From NCBI GenBank assembly GCA_910585465.1, contig CAJUEW010000020.1, positions 1-53,889 on the forward strand: a stretch of DNA of 53,889 bases, given 5' to 3'. Positions 51,361-53,889 of this stretch are shown piece by piece. The position numbers and the translations under genes are program-made. This DNA is from an uncultured Lachnospiraceae bacterium (GTDB lineage Bacteria; Bacillota; Clostridia; Lachnospirales; Lachnospiraceae). Every line of letters begins with the position of its first letter. The stretch's first letter is position 1. The notes under the pieces are model-generated. The model did no database searches and was not told the origin of the DNA. It saw only the letters and a list, made by a program, of their open reading frames with translations.

Positions 51361-52476
51361 TCACTTACTCGCAAAATACTGCAGCATCCTTTGAAAATCG
51401 GGGTTCTCTTTGATTCCTTCAAAGGCCGGATGACCGAATGCCGCCTGCAGATTCCGGAAAATGAATTCCCTGCTTCGGGGAGCCATATCGCCTAGCGGAA
51501 GGGTTTCAATCCATGCGTCCAACCGATCAAAATAATCATCCCCGTGGAGCGTCAGCTTCTCTGCACATAAAAGTCTGTCAACACATTTTTGAAAAGAGCG
51601 GAGGGCCTTAAGCGCCCGTTCTTCCTCCCCGTTCAAAGCATGCACTACCGCTGTCTGGTAATGGAACTGCGCCGCCACATTCGGATGAAGCTGTTCCAAC
51701 CGGTATTGTTCTATTACATTTCCAATCCTGCATATGGTCTCCTGGCATCTCTTGAAATCATCCTGGTATAAAGCCAGGGATATCATGGCATCACTCACCA
51801 GATTCAGCAGATCCAGATATTCTCTTGCCTGAATATAGCCTCTGGCTTTCTCAGGTTCTCCTTCCATCTGGTAAGCCTGAACCAACAGCGTCCCATCCTG
51901 CCCTGCAAGGCGTGTAGGATCTGACATCGGCTCCAGCATAGCAATCGTTTCCTTTGCTTTCCCCAGTTGGAGGCTTAAGCCTGCTTTCAAAACCAGGGCA
52001 TCACTGCACACGCCTACGTCGCTGCAGTTCTCTAAGATGTGGTCGCACCACGAAACGGCCTCCTCCAAAAGCTTCTCCTGTTCCTCTTTTGACTCTGCCA
52101 GCATGTAATGGTTCCAGCACAATACGATAAGCTGGAGAAGGAAAGGATGGCAGGAATAGTACCGCCGGGCCAGGTTACGGGTTTTTTCTATTGCCTCATG
52201 AAAAGGCCGCTTCGCAAAATCTCCCACGAGCTCCCCATAGAAACGGCGGATCTGTTCTCTGGAGAGCTGGGCTTTATACCCGATCAGCTCATCTATCGTC
52301 ATGTCAAAAAATGCGGAAATCTGGAGCAGAAGCATCAGATCCGGCGTACTCTGGGCATTCTCCCACTTAGATACGGACGCCTTGGTCACTCCCAGGAAAT
52401 TCGCCAGTTCCTCCTGCGTAATCTTCCGCTCATGCCTGAGCCGGATAATATTGTCCGATAATTTTAGTCTGTCCAT
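51361..52476 (-). CDS. XRE-family regulator with TPR-like C-terminal domain
   Basis: 371 residues from ATG 52476 behind AAGGAG; the longer frame to 52575 would include the promoter. Helix-turn-helix: IIRLRHERKITQEELANFLG then VTKASVSKWENAQSTPDL (about 10-50). The rest is a series of helical pairs (LGKAKETIAMLEPMS, MEGEPEKARGYI, NGEEERALKALRSF), as in TPR-containing peptide-responsive regulators. First gene of the exporter operon, so likely a local regulator that responds to a peptide or stress. Confidence 0.88.
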   Translation of the reverse strand: MDRLKLSDNIIRLRHERKITQEELANFLGVTKASVSKWENAQSTPDLMLLLQISAFFDMTIDELIGYKAQLSREQIRRFYGELVGDFAKRPFHEAIEKTRNLARRYYSCHPFLLQLIVLCWNHYMLAESKEEQEKLLEEAVSWCDHILENCSDVGVCSDALVLKAGLSLQLGKAKETIAMLEPMSDPTRLAGQDGTLLVQAYQMEGEPEKARGYIQAREYLDLLNLVSDAMISLALYQDDFKRCQETICRIGNVIEQYRLEQLHPNVAAQFHYQTAVVHALNGEEERALKALRSFQKCVDRLLCAEKLTLHGDDYFDRLDAWIETLPLGDMAPRSREFIFRNLQAAFGHPAFEGIKENPDFQRMLQYFASK

Positions 52477-52519
52477 GTTATTGTTCTCCTTATCATCTCT
52501 TGTATTACATCTTTTCTTC

Positions 52520-52548
52520 ATTATAATAAAAAGAGGATTTCCTATCAA
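52520..52548 (-). promoter_or_regulatory. Promoter of the XRE-TPR/ABC operon
   Basis: Minus strand TTGATA (52548-52543), 17 bp, TATAAT (52525-52520). Confidence 0.75.
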
Positions 52549-52746
52549 TCGAGCAGCATTCCACTTTTTCACCAAAAAGTCAACTGTAGAGAAACTTCTG
52601 TAAGCGATGAATCTCAGGATGGATCCATAAATATAGGAACATAAGATACTATTTTCAGAATCAAGGTCTATAAACTATTCCATGAATTACGTCCTGTTGA
52701 AGAAGGGGTCTCTGGATAGTAAAATCTAAGAAGGAAATAATAAACG

Positions 52747-52894
52747 CTGAATATTCGCAATGAAGAACCCGAAGACTATGAGACATACACGGATGTGTGG
52801 AACACTATCTTGTTCATACAATGCGGGAGCATAAAGATTTTATCTGCGAATTCGACTTTCTCTTAGAACTTGATGATGAGATCATTGGGTATTG
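52747..52894 (+). pseudogene. Decayed GNAT acetyltransferase fragment
   Basis: One frame reads LNIRNEEPEDYETY; after a shift another reads GCVEHYLVHTMREHKDFICE then FDFLLELDDEIIG, which together match the first third of a YhbS-like GNAT protein. The acetyl-CoA loop region is missing. The stretch 52549-52746 shows no gene. Confidence 0.7.
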
Positions 52895-53348
52895 AATATG
52901 TATAAACCGGAAATGGACAGAAGTAGTTGACGCTGGATGTGCGGAACAAAGAAATCATGGAGGATATATTTAGCCTTATCAATCTTCGGAAAGTCATACC
53001 GTTATAAAAGAAAAGATTGTGACCTACCTTTGGGAGCGCAATGCTTGCCTTATTGCCATCTGCTTTTCCTGCTGCTTGAGACTTTCTTTATTCTCAAATA
53101 TAAAGGTTATTATGCTTATAAATGATATTGTAAAGAAAGTCCTTAACATAAAAGCCAAAAAGTCTACAAAGAAAAATGGGATGAAAACCTTATGACACAT
53201 CAAAGCCGATGAACTGCCCAACGACATGTCCAAGAGAACGCCGTAGTTGTGAACAGTCACTATTTTCTAAGGCAACCCTGCGGCTTCTCTTCTTTCTGTC
53301 TTTGCTGCGGATTACCGGCCAGACAATGGTACCGCAATATAAAATGAG
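52895..53348. other. Degenerate region without supported genes
   Basis: Short frames on both strands lack ribosome sites. A minus-strand frame (53024-53260) has a hydrophobic centre but no family match or start signal. Probably decayed sequence between the GNAT relic and the penicillin-binding protein. Confidence 0.4.
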
Positions 53349-53889
53349 CTACTGTCCACTCCCCAGATACTCTTCCAGCACATTCTTGTCCTTATTTACT
53401 ACATACCCGCTGCCTCCAATCTCTTTCACATTTTCCACCATGCTTACAATCAGAAGAGGGGTTCTTACATCCTTTTCAGCAGTAAATACCGCAAACCACC
53501 CGATCTCTGTTCCTTCTGTATCCGCCACGGATGCCTTAATCTCGGCGGTTCCGGTTTTCCCGGCCAGCACGATGTCCTCCCGATGCGCCGCATAGCCTGT
53601 TCCTTCCGGGTTATTCACCACCTTTTTCATCCCCTCCAGAACCTGTGCCGCGATATCCGCCGGGAAAAGCCCCTGCAGCCAGAACTCCGCCCCGGAATTC
53701 TTTCCACCGTCCAAACCTTTACCAGCAGCAGTTTCATCGACAAAATTTTCGCCGGGCTGGTTATCACCAACAGCCTTCTCATCCGCCAAATTTTCGCCAG
53801 CCACAATTCCTCCAGACTCCTTTCCAGCAGTTTTATCGCCCCCACTGCTCTCATTTCCACGCACCAGATATGGCTTCACCGCATTTCCT
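53349..53889 (-). CDS. Penicillin-binding protein, transpeptidase C-terminal part (partial)
   Basis: The gene runs off the right edge; the frame is open to 53889. It contains the KTGTAEIK motif (the third active-site box of class B penicillin-binding proteins) in IVLAGKTGTAEIKASVADTE, then IGWFAVFTAE and a C-terminal DKNVLEEYLG. Upstream of about residue 60 of the visible part is a low-complexity Gly/Asp/Glu/Lys-rich insertion (GDKTAGKES, GENLADEKAVGDN, GENFVDET), unusual within a transpeptidase fold. The SxxK and SxN boxes lie outside the window. It crosslinks peptidoglycan at the cell surface. Confidence 0.85.
   Translation of the reverse strand, partial: GNAVKPYLVRGNESSGGDKTAGKESGGIVAGENLADEKAVGDNQPGENFVDETAAGKGLDGGKNSGAEFWLQGLFPADIAAQVLEGMKKVVNNPEGTGYAAHREDIVLAGKTGTAEIKASVADTEGTEIGWFAVFTAEKDVRTPLLIVSMVENVKEIGGSGYVVNKDKNVLEEYLGSGQ

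Noticed and set aside
53024..53260. 78-codon minus-strand frame with a hydrophobic centre
   Set aside because: No start signal or recognisable domain; it lies in decayed sequence next to a GNAT relic.

Overview
The window reads as chromosome of a low-to-moderate GC Firmicute, most likely a gut Clostridia/Lachnospiraceae member. This is inferred from strong AGGAGG ribosome sites, BceS/BceAB-like and ABC-2 export systems, a sortase with a very large SpaA-repeat surface protein, Rpn and PD-(D/E)XK proteins, and conjugative-transposon debris. No rRNA, tRNA or CRISPR array was recognised.

Layout, left to right. (1) 1-7.8 kb: a truncated response-regulator gene, a VanY-type carboxypeptidase, and an operon holding a lipoprotein (propeller plus solute-binding domain), two sugar-type permeases, a MacA-like adaptor and a MacB-like membrane protein, with no ATPase. 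Two promoters there carry the same four-half-site operator. (2) 7.9-13.9 kb: a cold-shock protein, a response regulator/histidine kinase pair and a BceAB-like ATPase/permease pair joined by shared GTGA(G/C)ATTT sites, then the stub of a second permease. (3) 14.0-19.0 kb: an HxlR regulator with a PEBP-family gene, then a dense + strand run of four GNAT acetyltransferases, a metallo-beta-lactamase-fold hydrolase and a DUF6194-like protein. (4) 19.05-23.0 kb: a graveyard of conjugative-transposon fragments, a PIN/AbrB toxin-antitoxin pair, another GNAT, a small P-loop kinase and a frameshifted integrase.

(5) 23.0-45.8 kb is accessory and the most unusual part. Four transcripts (two +, two -) each begin with a recognisable promoter. 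About 40-50 nt after the predicted start each has the same 18-nt RNA hairpin: ATTCC, a covarying 2-bp step, a GNRA tetraloop, the complementary step, GGTAY. One or more Rho-independent terminators then sit directly upstream of ribosome binding sites. The controlled genes are a block of unknown proteins (23.2-28.3 kb), a sigma-like factor operon (33.6-31.2 kb, - strand), a YkgJ-type cysteine-cluster protein behind a 27-codon leader peptide, and a roughly 1,930-residue SpaA/thioester surface protein with its own sortase. The pattern suggests an element-wide conditional (processive) antitermination regulon with a shared RNA recognition hairpin. The protein that reads it is not visible here. The same region holds a complete tyrosine recombinase preceded by a 37-bp palindrome, an Rpn-family nuclease with an internal 24-bp tandem repeat and a duplicated tail, a nucleotidyltransferase fusion and several frameshifted or chimeric genes.

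(6) 45.8-52.5 kb, - strand: an AraC/GyrI-like regulator with a small membrane protein, and a six-gene operon made of an XRE-TPR regulator, a PLDc_N membrane protein and two ABC-2 ATPase/permease pairs. (7) 52.6-53.9 kb: a decayed GNAT gene and the 3' part of a penicillin-binding protein that runs off the right edge.
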